The notes beneath the pieces are model-generated. The model saw only the letters and a program-made list of their open reading frames with translations. It was not told where the DNA came from and did no database searches. A stretch of DNA of 64,000 nt from Phlebiopsis flavidoalba (taxonomy: Eukaryota; Basidiomycota; Agaricomycetes; Polyporales; Phanerochaetaceae), in assembly GCA_035772785.1 (NCBI GenBank), contig JAOCPU010000019.1, positions 434,001 to 498,000 of the forward strand. The letters are read 5' to 3'. How positions within the stretch are numbered: position 1 is the stretch's first letter; each line of letters begins with the position of its first letter. This document shows positions 45,384 through 58,160 of the stretch, piece by piece. A program made the translations under genes and the position numbers.

Positions 45384-46586
45384 CACTGGGGAGCAAAAGT
45401 AAATGAACACCCAGGCGCCGGAATGATTCCGCTGTACCTCCTGCATGAAGAGTCCCAATTTTCATGATTTGTTAGGCAATGTGATCTTTACGTGGCTGTC
45501 CATTCGTGCTGTATTAATGTGTGATTGTGACAGTGTAGTTCATTGGGAAATTGATGTTTTGATGTGTGGCTCCACTCTCGGAAAACGTGTGTGATGTACA
45601 GCATGTATAAGAGACGCTATGTAACAGTAGGAGCAATATCTTGTAGAGCTCCATCAGAGGATATCTCATAGTCATTTACAGAGCATGCATATTGCCAGGT
45701 GAGAGCGCAGGAAATTGTTTTGAAGTGATTATAATCGTGTCCGTAAAACATAGGATGAAGCATTGGCCACATGTTTTGATCCAGAAAATGTCTCAGATAA
45801 TCAATACATCCTATGCTATGAGAGACGGTAGTTAGATTGAGAATATATAGCCAACCACGCTGCACACCGTGGAGTGCTAACCTAAGATAATCCTCTGAAG
45901 TGCATTTGCCATCAAAGATTTTCTTAGCAGTGCAAAACTTCGTATATCATACTGTATATTATATTTTATGGGTGAGATGTTTTGTTATGAAGATCTCGAA
46001 AATAACTTTTTTACGGTGGACAACGCGCAGCGTCGTAGAGCCTTAAATTACTTTTGACAAGCTACTACCATTATCCTCCAACAAATATATTCTATACTCT
46101 TGTCAGACCTTTTAATAACATTGATAATTAGCTTCAAAATAATGTTCCATGTCTCCTTAGCATATTGCGCTCACTATCCGATGTCTGACATCCAATCTAT
46201 GATCTGGCACAAGGGCAGTGGTGTAAGACATCTCGAAGTCTACAGAAGATGCTGGCATGTGTTTGCAAAGCAATCAGAGCATTTGAGCTATGGCTGTAAA
46301 TTATGGCTTATGTGGAAAGCTTCGTATAAAATTAAGCAAAAGTTTCCGTACCTCCTAACCAGTGCAGTGGATTGGACACATAAGTATATTCACATTAAAC
46401 TTAGAAATAAGCGCACACACATTTTGACATTCAGGACAGCACTATGTAGAGCCACGGCCAGCTTAGCATTTGACAAAGACGAGTATATTGGTCTGTATGA
46501 CATATATTATAATGACAATTGTAGAAAATTGGAATGGTGAGATATGTGTGGGAAGGTGAGCGTTCATTTACTTTTGCTCCCCAGTG
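45384..46586. mobile_element. AT-rich element with Tc1/mariner-like terminal inverted repeats (1203 bp)
   Basis: Both ends carry the inverted repeat CACTGGGGAGCAAAAGTAAA followed by TGAAC (25 of the first 25 bases match), flanked by TA at 45382-45383 and 46587-46588, the target duplication typical of Tc1/mariner. The interior is visibly richer in A and T than the host sequence. Open frames (about 46100-46540 plus, 45617-45865 minus) do not show a DDE transposase motif I can recognise, so the copy is non-autonomous or decayed. Confidence 0.75.
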
Positions 46587-46656
46587 TATATAAGCTACCT
46601 CCTCATTAGCTATGCCTGATACATTCCCGAGACCTGCAACACTCGACACGTATGTC
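46587..46656 (+). repeat. Right copy of the ~70-bp direct repeat
   Basis: Contains TATATAAGCTACCTCCTCAT, an ATG, and GAGACCTGCAACACTCGACA followed by CGTATG. It matches the segment at 45312-45383 with a few substitutions. The two short frames from the ATGs share RPATLDTY. Confidence 0.65.
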
Positions 46657-47176
46657 GTGAAACACCAACGCCGACCACCTCTCGAACGCCACAAAGCCAA
46701 CGCCGAGCGCTAAAAGGCCAGAACGCGGAACCGCTGATCCTCGCTTCTCTCTTTTTGTACCCGATTGATCCCGGTAAACACTCTTCTCGTATTTCGTGAT
46801 TTCGATTTACCTTTGCACTTGCCACAAGACCACGCTCACATGCCAGGGCCCCGCCACGGCGACTGTGACCGCCCCGCGGCGCATTGACGGCAAATCCCAC
46901 ATGCGCGATCACACATAGGCCTGACCTCGGAGCAGCGAATTGTGCCGCACACCGCGCGCCGCGACGCACGCGGGGGCCCGCCACGCGACGCGAGATGTGC
47001 GCGTACCGTTATAACTCCCTTTGTCACGACCCCGACGGCCCGCGCGACGGGCCACGCGACGCCCATGGACGTCCGCCTCGTCTGCGAGGAATAACGAGAG
47101 GAACGTCGTCGCGTGTGTGGTGCTATACTAACACTCGCGGCGATGAAGGGAGGTGTGGTAGACAGGTCGTCAGAAA
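46657..47176. other. Intergenic stretch upstream of mannanase B
   Basis: About 520 bases. A GC-rich minus-strand open frame (about 46610-46984) shows no known motif. It should hold the promoter of mannanase B, but no convincing TATA box at the usual spacing is seen. Confidence 0.3.
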
Positions 47177-49165
47177 ATGTTCAAATGTCGGGGTTTTCTT
47201 GCGTTGGCTGTAGCCCTCTCGCCGCTTGTCCAGGCTCAGGTGGCAGGTCTGGGGCCAGGTATGTATTCTGTTTGCTCACCTCGTTCTTTACATGAACCTG
47301 ACTCGTGCTTTAGTTGCGGAGGAATAGGCTGGACGGGAAGCACTACGGTGTGTGCGAGTGGCTCTGCATGCGTGGTACAGAACGCATATTACTCGCAGTG
47401 TATTCCCGTGCGATGGCGCCGCGACTGGCCTCGACCTCGAGCGTGAACTCGAGCAAACCCACTTCAACGATCGCGTCTACGTCAACTGTTGCCTCCTCCA
47501 CCGCGGTCGTCGGCGAGCTCCTCTGCTTCTGCGCCCGCCTCAACAGGTTTCGTTAAGAACGTCCGGTCAGAAATTCTCTCTCAATGCCAAGAGTTCACCG
47601 TCATTGGGTATGTGAATCTACTATGGTCAGTTTCGAAACTGTCCTCAATTTTCTCAGAGAGAACTCGTACTGGGGTCGGCCTCATGAACTACGGGCAAGT
47701 GGAAAAACGCGACCCGCAGACATGAACAAGGCCTTCAAGGATATCGCAGGCGCTGGCTCGACAGTCGTCCGCACATGGGGCGACCTTCAATGAGGTGACG
47801 GCCACACAAAACGTACCCCTACTACCAAGCTCTGGAACGTGCGCCACCGCTACTGTCAACACGGGAGCCAATGGTCTGCTCAGAACTTCGGTGAGCTTCA
47901 TCAAGATTTTGAATGTGTGGCGCATAATTCTCATCACCACACTTAGACAATGTGTGTGTCACGCCTGGCTTGCCAAAGCTGAATGGCATCCGGCTCATTG
48001 TGGCCTTGTAAGCTTCACACCACTTCGCATTTTATGTTGAAACTGACGATTGGGCAGGACGAACAACTGGTCCGACTACGGCGGCAAATGGACGGTCTAC
48101 CCTAAGCAGATCCTCGGATCCGCAAGACCACGATCTGTTCTACACCAAACGCCCAAGTCATTGCCGCGTTCAAGAACTACATCAAGCAGTTCGTAGGCCG
48201 CTACGTCAACGAGCCGACTATCATGGCATGGGAGCTCTCCAACGAGCCCAGGTGTGCCGGAAGCACTGGGTACGCTACCTTGCCTGTCTCGCGAGCACAT
48301 TTTGTTTACACTGGAATTTTGCGGGGCACGACCAGCGGCACTTGCACGACGGCCACGATCACGAACTGGATCTCCGGGAAATCTCGGCGTACATCAAGTC
48401 GATTGACAAGAACCACCTCGTCGCTGTGGCGAGACGAAGGATTCTTCAACGAGCCTGGTAACCCGAGCTACCCTTACCAGTGCGTACCTTCTTCTGCGTT
48501 TTTAAAACACGAGTGTTTGACCTGATGTCGCGTCCAGGGCGGCGAAGGCATTGACTTCACTTCAACGTCAACCTGAACATCAGCTCTATCGACTTTGGCA
48601 CTTTCCACGTACGCCTGCCATCTCTCCCCACACAGGGCTTACGTACTGACGAGTGGTTTGCTAGTTGTATCCCGAGAGCTGGGGCCAGAGCTCGAAACCC
48701 AATGAAGGCAGCAGCGTCCTGGGCGAGTGCCATTGCCAGGTGGGGGGAGGGGGATCGCGTGACCACGCGACCCCTCGCCTAGAAGAGACGCAGCTAGAAA
48801 AACAGCCCGTCATTATCGAACGAGTTTCCGGGCGTCACGACGATCGGACCAGACGGATGTCTACTACCGCGTGGTTCAGCACTATCCACTTAGCTCTCGC
48901 TTGTCTGGAGGACCTCATCTGGTGAGTCAATGCTGTGTTTGGCCTGCAGGAAGTGTGATCTGACGTGTGTTCTGCAGCGCAAGAGCGGGCTCGTATCTCA
49001 CTGCTGGGGGACACACACCGAATGATGGCTACGCTGTAAGTCTATTGAATGTTTCTCTCTTCCTGGTTGCAGTTATTATAGTCTCTTCGATGTAGGAATA
49101 CCCAGACGGCGCGGTCTATCCTCTCATTCAGAAGCACGGCCGCCGCTTTGAAGGCTCGCGGGTGA
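47177..49165 (+). CDS. CBM1-GH5 endo-beta-1,4-mannanase B
   Basis: Paralog of mannanase A. The start at 47177 gives the leader [20 protein letters not shown], then the CBM1 module [20 protein letters not shown] plus NAYYSQCIP (47310-47410), a Ser/Thr-rich linker, and the GH5 domain ([40 protein letters not shown] near 48070). The acid/base Glu is in [13 protein letters not shown] (48215-48255). The nucleophile block PVIIE..FGVTTIG (about 48810) is broken by apparent indels. The C-terminus is [14 protein letters not shown], then after a frame break AAALKARG and stop TGA at 49163-49165, matching mannanase A. More frame breaks than its paralog, so either error-rich sequence or a decaying copy. 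Confidence 0.85.
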
Positions 49166-49653
49166 GGTGGATGAAGTTGTGTAAAATAAATTCTGACTCG
49201 TGCACCATCACGCTCAGATGGCGAAAGGTTCTAAGCTACCACTTTTCTTGTACATATATTGGGCGTTGCGCTATGTACTAGGCTGCGACAATTGAAATCA
49301 TTACTACACATATTTCCAGCCAAATTTGAGTAAAATACTTCGTTGTCTGTGGGTCGCAATCTCTCCATTGGTGGCGGGATCTGTAAAGCGATTATACTCC
49401 GCAATCGCATTTCTTCAAAATAATTGGTGGGCCGAACACGTTACAAAAGGCGAGCAATGGCGCGCTTATCGAGACTCAAAGACGGTAGCGAGCACTTCCC
49501 CGTGACAGGATCCATTTGGCCGTAAGCATTTCCGCGTTCGACCCCCCCCCCGCCGACGGTCGCGCTCATCGTTCACAACGCTCACACCAACCTCCCCGGC
49601 ACGGGGAGCGACACATCTTCTCGTCCTACATCTCTCCCATCTTGTCGCTCAAG
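49166..49653. other. Intergenic stretch upstream of SMC4
   Basis: About 490 bases between mannanase B and SMC4. No gene seen. A run of 10 C lies at about 49543. Confidence 0.35.
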
Positions 49654-52600
49654 ATGCCGCCGCGCAGGTCCGAGCAGAACAAGGGCAGTTCCGTGGAACC
49701 GCAGCCGCCGTCACTGCCGTCGAACAAGCGGAAGCGGATATCGCCAAATGAAAACGAGGAGCCGGCCGAACTCAGGCCTGCAAAACCACCAAGTAAGTCT
49801 GGGAGGGCATCTGCAGCTAGTGCGCGCGCGGCGACGCGTCAGTCGCTCGAGGATGTCCGAGAGTCTGAGGAAGAGTACGACGAAGAGGACTCGCCACCCC
49901 CTGTAAGAAATCGAGGCCTTCTGTCGAGCATGATGATGAGGACGAGGAAGAAGATGAGAGCGAAGAAGAGGAGAAGAAGCCGGCTCGTGGTAGGCGGGCT
50001 CCTGCGCGCAAAGTATCCGCCGCGCCAAGTAAGAGAGGCTCCGGGGCAGCGGTAAAGAAAGAGGAAGACGAGGCGCCAGCACCAGTAGAGATAAAGTCGG
50101 ACTCTGAGGAGGAGGAGAAGCCCGCTCCTAAGGGTAGAAGGCCGGTCAGAAGATACCAGATTCTTCAGAGGACGAGTTCGAGGACGTGAAGCCCGTTCGC
50201 AAGGCCGATGAGTGTATGGCCGCGTACCCTGCGGAAGTGCGGCAACCTCGGGGCGCGAGGTGGCCGCGGCGCTGCCCCGAAAGCACCTCGGGGCCGTGGA
50301 TCTGCACCAAAATCTTCATAAGGGGGGGGACGACGTAGCGTCCGGGCCTCCGTCGCGCCCTCCGAGCCCGAGGTCGCCCCAACCGAGGCGGCCGCCGAAC
50401 CTCCGAAGGAAGACGATGGCAACGAGTCTGACGCCCTGTCCTACTTCGAGGCGGCACCTGTGCCCAAAACGCCTAGCCCCAAAAAAGCCGCGAGCTCCTT
50501 CTCCCATTCCGGAGGCGGAAGATGAGGAAGAGCATTCGTTGCTCGATCCTACGACACTACGCACACCCAGTCGCACGCAGCCTCAAGTGCAGGCGGCTCC
50601 GGTTGAGGAGCCCCAGGGTCCCAAGGCGCGGCTCGTCATTCATAAGATGGCTTTGGTCAACTTCAAGAGTTATGCCGGTCGGCAAGAAATTGGCCCATTC
50701 CACAAAGTACGTCTAAGTGCACTGTTGCTGCGTGTTTTGCTGACGGCGACGCGTAGTCTTTCTCCGCCATCGTTGGACCGAACGGATCGGGCAAGTCTAA
50801 CACGATCGACGCTCTGCTCTTCGTCTTCGGATACAGAGCATCAAAGATGCGTCAGGGCAAGCTATCTGAGCTCATTCATAACTCGGCCAAGCACCCCGAT
50901 CTCGACGAATGCAGCGTCGAGGTTCATTTCCGTGACATTGTTGACTTGGTATGTTGTACATTCCAACCCTGGTGCCAATATGGATCTTACACATATTCTA
51001 GCCCGGTCCTGATGCCTTTGATCTGGTCCCCGATTCAACTCTTGTGGTAGCCCGTACAGCCTACAAGAACAACTCGAGCAAGTACACCATCAACGGTCGT
51101 AACAGCAACTACAAAGAGGTTCAGGCCCTCCTGAAGGGTAGGGGGCATCGATCTTGATCACAACCGTTTCCTCATCCTTCAGGTGCGTGTTTGACCCATT
51201 GACGAAGGTACTGTTCTAATGCGAAATCCCAGGGCGAAGTCGAGTCCATTGCGCAGATGAAGCCTAAAGCGCCCAGCGAGCATGAAGATGGGTTGCTCGA
51301 GTACCTGGAAGATATCATTGGTACTTCTCGCTTCAAGGAGCCCATTGAAGAAGCGCTGCAAGAGATGGACAAGTGGTCCGAGGAGCGCGTCGAGAAACTC
51401 AACCGTCTCAAGATCGTCGAGCGCGAGCGGAACGCCCTTGAACAGGAGAAAAAGGAAGCCGAGGACTATCTCCGCATGCAAAACGACCATATCCGTGCGC
51501 TCTCGCGGTTGTGGCAGTGGTACCTTGGAACTGTTCTCAGGAATGACGATACCATTCAAGCACGGATTGTGAGTTGTTCGCTTCAGATTTGGCGCAAAGT
51601 AAAGTAAATTAACGCGTTCGCAAACAGCGAAAAACAGAGGCCGAACTTGAGAAAGAGACCGAGGCGAACAAAGACGATATCGAGCATCTGGAGAACTTGG
51701 CGCAGGATCTCAAGGAGCGAATCGCGAGCTACGAGGTGCGCCCGTACATGAATTAGTATAAATATTCACGACTCGCTTACAAAAAGCATGTCAACAGGTA
51801 GTCAAGAACGGTCTGGCAGAGTCGTCGAAGGAACTCGCTGCACGCGAGAAAGTTCAGGTCGGACTATCGGAGCGCAGCAAGCACGCTAAGACTAAGCTCA
51901 AGAAGTTGAAGAAGTCCATTGCAGACGTATGTAGGACGCTATCAGGTTTTTATGCGATTCTCACGCTCGCAATAGGACGAGAAAGCCAGGGGTGAAGCTG
52001 AGCGCGCCATCATCGACAACGAAGAGAAGCTAGAGAAAGAGACGGAAAAATACGCGGAACATGAGGATAATCTTGCCGAGCAAGAGAGGCTCCTCGAGGA
52101 GATCCGTGATAGCTTGAAAGGTTAGCTGACCATTGTGATGCAGCCCATACGTAGGCTCATACGCGATTTTTTTCTCGCAGACAAGACGCAAGTCTACCAC
52201 GATCAAATTGAGGTCAAGCAGAAGGAGCTGCAGCCCTGGAGGTCAAGATCAACCAGAAGAAGGCAGAAGCCGATGTCGCCACCAGTGAGAGAGAGATATG
52301 CTGGCCAAGAAGGCCGAAGAGGCGAAGCAAACGTCCAAGAATGCGCAGGATACGCTTAATCAGCTGCGTGAGGATTCAAACAGGCCAAGGTCAGTTTTTC
52401 TGGCTCTGTATGATCAATAGCTCATCCCGTCCAGAGCAACGAACTGGACGAGCTCAAGCGCGATAGAGCCTCAAAGCAGCAGGAATTTGGAGATGGCAAG
52501 AAGCGCCTCCAGGCGAGTAGTGCACCGCTTTGAACCGACATACCGCTAAAGGAACTATAGACCATCCAAGCGCGCGTTGCAACAGCTGCGAAGCAAAGCG

Positions 52601-55450
52601 TCGGCATCAAGGCAGAAGACAGACGAGGCTAAAGCTTCGCAAGCCGCGAACACCACCCAGAACAAGGTGCTTGACGCGCTGACGATGCTTAGGCAGACCG
52701 GCCGTATCAACGGCTTCCATGTAAGCGCGTGCTGTTTCATTGAAAAGATGAGCTTGACCTCATTTTGGCACCTCCAGGGTCGGCTCGGTAGCCTTGGTAC
52801 GATACCTGACGAGTACGACATCGCCGTGACCACCGCATGCGGTGCGCTCAAACAACATGGTCGTCGACACTGTCAAGGACGCGCAAGACTGCATTGGGTA
52901 CCTTCGCAAGCAGAATGTTGGGCGTGCTTCCTTCATGGTCCTTGAGAAGCTTTCCACCCATGGCATGAACAGGATCCAGACTCCAGAGAACGTGCCACGT
53001 CTTTTCGACCTTATCACGGCCCAAAGATCCGAAGTTTGCTCCTGCGTTCTATAAGGCTGTTTACAATACCCTCGTCGCCAAGGATCTCGACCAGGCGACC
53101 CGCATTGCCTTTGGTGGTTCCAAGCGCTGGCGTGTAGTCACTCTTGACGGCAAGTTGATCGACGCGTCTGGTACCATGTCCGGCGGTGGCAACTACGTCA
53201 GCAAAGGCGGTATGAGCTCGAAGCTCCCTGAAGATGCCGTTTCACCTGATACGTTGCGACGCTACGAACGAGACAGCCAAGAGGCCCAGCAAGAGCTTGA
53301 TGCAGCACTAGTCGAGCTGCGCCAGGTTGAGCAGGAGCTCGACCAACTTTCTCAGGCGGGACCCGCAAATCGACATCGCCATTGAAAAGGTCGGATTAGA
53401 TCTTCAAACGTTGACGGCGGCGTATCGCAGATGCCGAAAAGCGCGTACGCGACCTCAGGTAATGCCCATCTCGCTCGTCTCTCTCAGATTGGCCTAATAT
53501 CCTTGATAGTCGCAACAGCAAACCTGACTCGGGTGACGTTGCGCGGATCAAGGTTTTGGACGCCCAAATCGCTGCGTGCGGCGAAGCACTTGAAAAGCTG
53601 GAGGAGCGCAAGTCTAGTATTGATGACGAAATCAAGCAGCTCGAGGCCCAGATTCTCAAGATTGGTGGATCGCGGCTCCTCAAACAGAAATCCGCAGTCG
53701 ACAGCGTCCGCACGTACATGAACTTGGCCCAGGAAGCGATGACGAAGGCAGAGGTCGCAAAGACTAAGGCGGAGAAGGACCTTGCGAAACTTGAGAAGAG
53801 CTTGAAGTCCAACGGGGAGAGTCTAGTATTGGTTGAGCAGGAGCTTGAAGAACTCACCAATCAGTTGGATGAGTGTCAACAGTTCATCAACGAGCTCAAT
53901 GATATCGTCGAGAAAGCGAGGTATGCCGAAGAAAAATCAGAAGGAGGACTTGGACAGAAAGCAGAAGGGAGCTCGATAAGCAAAATGAGCAAGTTCAGGC
54001 GTTCCGTCAGCGAGAGGTTCGTAGACCTCCCCAACTCTCCTTGTTGACTGAGCTTATTTGTCCCTTTGTACATAGATTGGGGTTTGAAGCAAAATCATCG
54101 ACGACGCCAGAAAGGAGGCATCGGACAACGACAAGTTCCTACGTCATTGGCAGTCGGAACATGACAAGCTAAAGCTGATCGACATTGAGTATGGCACACA
54201 AGCTTCTCGTCTGATATCGCCTGACTTTATCGTGCGTATAGCGACGGATGATGACGAGGACGATGAGGAAGGCAACACCGACAACCACCAAGACGAGGAC
54301 GTCGCGCCTGAAGATGAAAATGTCGAACGGGTGAAGGCAGAGGGGCGAGGAACCGAGTCTGAAGAAGGCGGCTCGTCGCGACTCCAAACCAACCGTCATG
54401 AACTGCAGGCCTATACCGAAGAAGAACTTTCCGGCTTCCGCAAGCGTGAACTGATGGCTGATGCGGAACTTCTTGATGGTTAGTTTAATCCTCTCGTCGA
54501 TACGCATAGTGCTTACGAAAGACCTATAGAGAAATGGAAGAACGCGAAGCCGAATTTTTTGAACGTTCTCAAGGACTACAAGACCCTAGCGCGCGAAGAG
54601 GAGTTCTTGCGTAGAGCTTCGGACCTTTGAAGAGTGTCACCAACTTGCAGCCGAATCAGCAGAAGCAGAAGTACTGAAAGACTACGCAACGAACACCAGA
54701 CTCGACGAGTTCATGACGGGCTTCAACCTGATTTCGTTGAAACTCAAGGAGATGTATCAGGTATTCATTGTTCGCTATCGAGGTTTCGTCACGTACTGAT
54801 CGTGATTAGATGATCACGCTTGGAGGTAACGCCGAGCTGGAGCTGGTCGACAGCATGGATCCGTTTCTCCGAGGGTATCATCTTCAGTGTCATGCCACCG
54901 AAAAAGAGTTTGGAAGAACATCTCTAACCTTTCTGGCGGAGAGAAGGTACGTGCGACTCTCGTTGCTTGTCGACAGCAAGCTCATATTTTGCTAGACTCT
55001 CAGCTCTCTGGCTCTCGTCTTTGCTCTGCCACGTCTACAAGGTACATCGTTTGAGGTTTTCGTATTGACTGCTCTCTCATATTCCGTGCCTGCTCAGAGG
55101 CCCACGCCGTTGTACTTCATGGACGAGATCGATGCCGCTCTCGACTTCCGCAACGTCTCCATCGTCGCAAACTACATCAAGGATCGAACAAGAATGCGCA
55201 ATTCATCATCACATCTCGCTGAGGCATGTTCTTCCTACCTCTCCTTCGCTTGGATCATACTAACCGCCCACTATCAGAAATGACATGTTCGAGCTTAGCC
55301 ATCGACTCATCGGTATCTACAAAACCTCGAATGTCACCAAGAGTGGGTACCGGAAGTTCCGCCTGTACGATATACGCTGATCTTATTCATTCTAGCATCT
55401 CTATAGACAATCACGATCTGCGTGCCGCCCCTGTCTCTGCTGTCCACTGA
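49654..55450 (+). CDS. SMC4: Condensin subunit SMC4
   Basis: ATPase that with SMC2 forms the core of condensin and compacts chromosomes in mitosis. After a long acidic, disordered N-terminus (MPPRRSEQNKGSSVEPQPPS onward) comes the head domain: LVIHKMALVNFKSYAGRQEI (50640-50690), Walker A SAIVGPNGSGKSNTIDALLF (50767-50820), NNSSKYTINGRNSNYKEVQ, RFLILQGEVESIAQMKPKAP and the SMC4-typical EYLEDIIGTSRFKEPIEEAL (51300-51360). A long first coiled coil, the hinge (GFHGRLGSLGTIPDEYDIAV, 52715-52830; QDCIGYLRKQNVGRASFMVL) and a second coil follow. The C-terminal head has signature ISNLSGGEK (54930) and Walker B LYFMDEIDAALDF (55113-55150). Stop at 55448-55450. About ten short introns; several 1-base frame breaks, for example near 53020. 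Confidence 0.93.
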
Positions 55451-55495
55451 TCACTTTGCTTTTACTTCATCACCATGGCTATCGGCGGACTAACT

Positions 55496-57150
55496 CTATT
55501 GTAGTCTGAATGTGTATATTACATCCTGCGACATATTACTGTTAAGCGTATCATCTACGAGGAGGCGTACTGCAAGTATGTGTGCAACATTTGCCCCAAA
55601 GTCTTTCCACCCGAGGTGCGTGGCGAATGCTCGGCGTCGTAGCCTTCTTGGCAAGAGTATGGGGTCGCTAGTCAGCCAGGGATGGTGAAGCGCGTCTGCA
55701 GCACGCATACGTCGTTCCGGAGGATACACAAGTAGTCGCTGGACGAAGTCGAGCGGCGTTGCGGACGCCTCTTTGGGCGGAAAATGAGTTGGTTCGGATG
55801 GATAAGAGGTGCCATCGGTGGAAAGTGTGGGGAGATTGGGAAGTAGAGCCTGTAATGCAACGGGATTGGATCTATAAAGGACACTTTGCCGGCATCTGGA
55901 AGAGACTTGAAGGACTATGGCACGAAAGAGTTAGCTTGTAGCAAGGTGCATTCCGAATGTATTGTACGAAGACATACTGGCCAGATAGTTTCATCAGGCG
56001 TTCCACGTATTTTTGAAGATACTCCACGCGAGCCCGATAGATCCTCTTTCCGCATTGAAGAGAGAGTCCCTGCGCCAGCTGCCTCTCGCTCTTGGAAGTG
56101 GTTGTGTTTGGGATGATGAATGGTTCGAGGGCTTCTGAGTCCGAGTCTACGTCCCTTTGCAGCTCGTCGTCAGGACGCGTCCTCATCTTGAAATCTGAGG
56201 GGCGTAAAGAACTATGCGCATAGTAACGCGCCGAAACTCCACAAGTCCACTGCAAAATTGGATCGTAGTCGGTCGGTCCGAAGATAGTTTCTGGTGCACG
56301 GTAAGGCCTATGGAGGAGATAATCGATACGTTAAAACGGAGGTAGAATATCCTTACCCGGAGCAGACGTGTGGACATAGCGAATGTCGGACGTTCAGGCC
56401 AGAGAGTATCCGGTGATGTTGACACACCGACGATTCCAGGCGATCCCAAAGTCAATGAGCTTGACGCAGCCGTCGAATGTGATCAAACACATTCCGGGGC
56501 TTGATGGTCTCGCATGTGCCACAAGGCGACCTGCGTCATGAAGATAAGATATTGCGGATCCAAGCTGATAAAATTACCTTCGACCGCGCGACAGTGATGA
56601 AGTGCTCCATGCCGGGCCAGAATCCTCCAGCGGCGACGGGTGTGGCGCAGAAGGTACCAGCGTCGAGGATGTTTGTAGCGAGTATGAGACATAGGGCATC
56701 CAAAAGTGAATAGAGCTAGTTTTCTCTTCGTAAAAATGGTTCCTAGATTTTCGACCACCTAACTCAGAAGAGATCAGCATCTTGTGAAGCCTCAGTTCAA
56801 TACAACGTCGAAGCTCACAATTGGGATGAAATAACGAAGATAAGATCCGTGTTTCTCTCAGAATATCGTGAGGCTGTTTGGAGAACTCGGGCAAGATCGA
56901 CGCGCTTTTGATTGTAGCTAGCCGCGTCCGAGGTAGGTAGGTTGTCCCCCTTGAACAGGGCCCGGGTGACGTATGCCACAGGGCTTTCCTCTATAGTTTC
57001 AAATGTGTTCTGAATGGAGGGTCTGGGGATGAATACTCCGTCGCTAGTATTGGTTGATACCGACAAGATCAAATATTTGGCCCAGCGTCGACTTGGATTC
57101 AACATTTTCGCGAGTCCGATCCCAGCCTGCCATGCCGCTAATGAAATCAT
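55496..57150 (-). CDS. CDK-like (CMGC) serine/threonine protein kinase
   Basis: Eukaryotic protein kinase read on the minus strand. N-terminal exons carry QKRVDLARVL and PEFSKQPHDILRETRILSSL (helix C, about 56870-56910) and HPNCELRRCIE. Then FWMPYVSYSL, and the catalytic loop HRDIKPRN, visible as HMRDHQAP with two apparent insertions (about 56500). VKLIDFGIAW (DFG, about 56440) and YRAPETIFGPTDYDP (APE, about 56270-56300) follow. The C-lobe shows QLAQGLSLQCGKRI, FIDPIPLHYRLYFPISPHFP and YPPERRMRAADALHHPWL (about 55670-55730), typical of CMGC kinases. Stop near 55496, only 45 bases from the SMC4 stop. The precise subfamily cannot be told; the start at 57150 is a best guess. Confidence 0.78.
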
Positions 57151-57790
57151 CGCGTAAGACTATCTATGAGCGCCAAGTTGAGACGCGAATATTAAATATT
57201 GCATACCGCAATGCCGATGTCCAACGGAACAAATAAACAGCTGTGAGAGCAAAAAGTAGGCGGTGGCTCAGGACAAAGCGACAGAGAAGCTAAATCAGGA
57301 AGGCGGACCAATGGTGGCGCGTGCGCGCTATGGCAAAGGCCGAGTCGGCCGTTCCCCAAGGGCCATCAACCGTTCCCGCGGGTTGTCCTCGGCGCGCTAC
57401 CACCGTCCCGCTATTTCTATTACCTCCCTAATATTCTAGCACACTTTCATGTCAGCGCTCTGACTTTTTAATATAATACTCTAGGCTATCACATAAACGC
57501 GATTCGACCACTTCCATAGAGATTTCGGTCCATCTCGGCATGCCGCTCAATATCTCGGGTACCCGAACATCCGACACTTCGTCAGGATGTGGTCAACAAC
57601 CGCGTCCAGTAAATGATATTATAGCTCTACTTAGGCGTATGCTCATATAGTTCCATTTAGAGCTTGCGGTTTCACATCGCTGTCTCGACCAAGTGTCAAC
57701 CGAAAAGCGGTTCGTTCTATCATCGTTCGTCAACTATAACCCTTTTATCCCCAGCATTTGACCGCGTTTTTTCATCTACAGATCGCAAGA
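57151..57790. other. Intergenic stretch
   Basis: About 640 bases, presumably divergent promoter sequence. No gene or repeat seen. Confidence 0.35.
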
Positions 57791-58160
57791 ATGTCCAACT
57801 TTACGACTCTTGTACGCGCGCTGCCTCCTCATAACGCTAGCTATTTGTGCTGATATTTTTTATAGCAAGCTCACCTTGCAGCTCGCCGGAAAAGCTCAAG
57901 TACACGAAGTCTACGTCGTGGCAGTCAAGCGTCTCGTCGCGTATGTTCCTTAACATCTAGACCCATGCAAGCTAAAGGCTTTCATCACGCGAACAAGTCC
58001 GTACTCAAAGGCAACACGGACGTACGCGTCGTGCCCGTATAACTACTCCACGAAAGAGAAGCAATACTCGGGCACTGAGGTGGGTATCATGCGTGTCTGC
58101 ACGGTCGCTTCCTCTGCTCATTATAAATAGACCACGACAGAAGACACGACCCATTTTAGG
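57791..58160 (+). CDS. Possible small multi-exon gene, unrecognised
   Basis: A candidate start MSNFTTL at 57791 is followed by a GT..AG intron (about 57812-57870), an exon of about 75 bases rich in Ser and Arg codons, another intron, and an exon from about 57979 to 58079 that ends before GTGGGT. Well-placed splice sites suggest a real small gene, but alternative frames give different proteins and I recognise none. Confidence 0.3.

Noticed and set aside
46610..46984. 124-codon minus-strand frame as a gene upstream of mannanase B
   Set aside because: Low-complexity, no motif, and part of it lies in the 70-bp repeat; no intron or promoter signal supports it.
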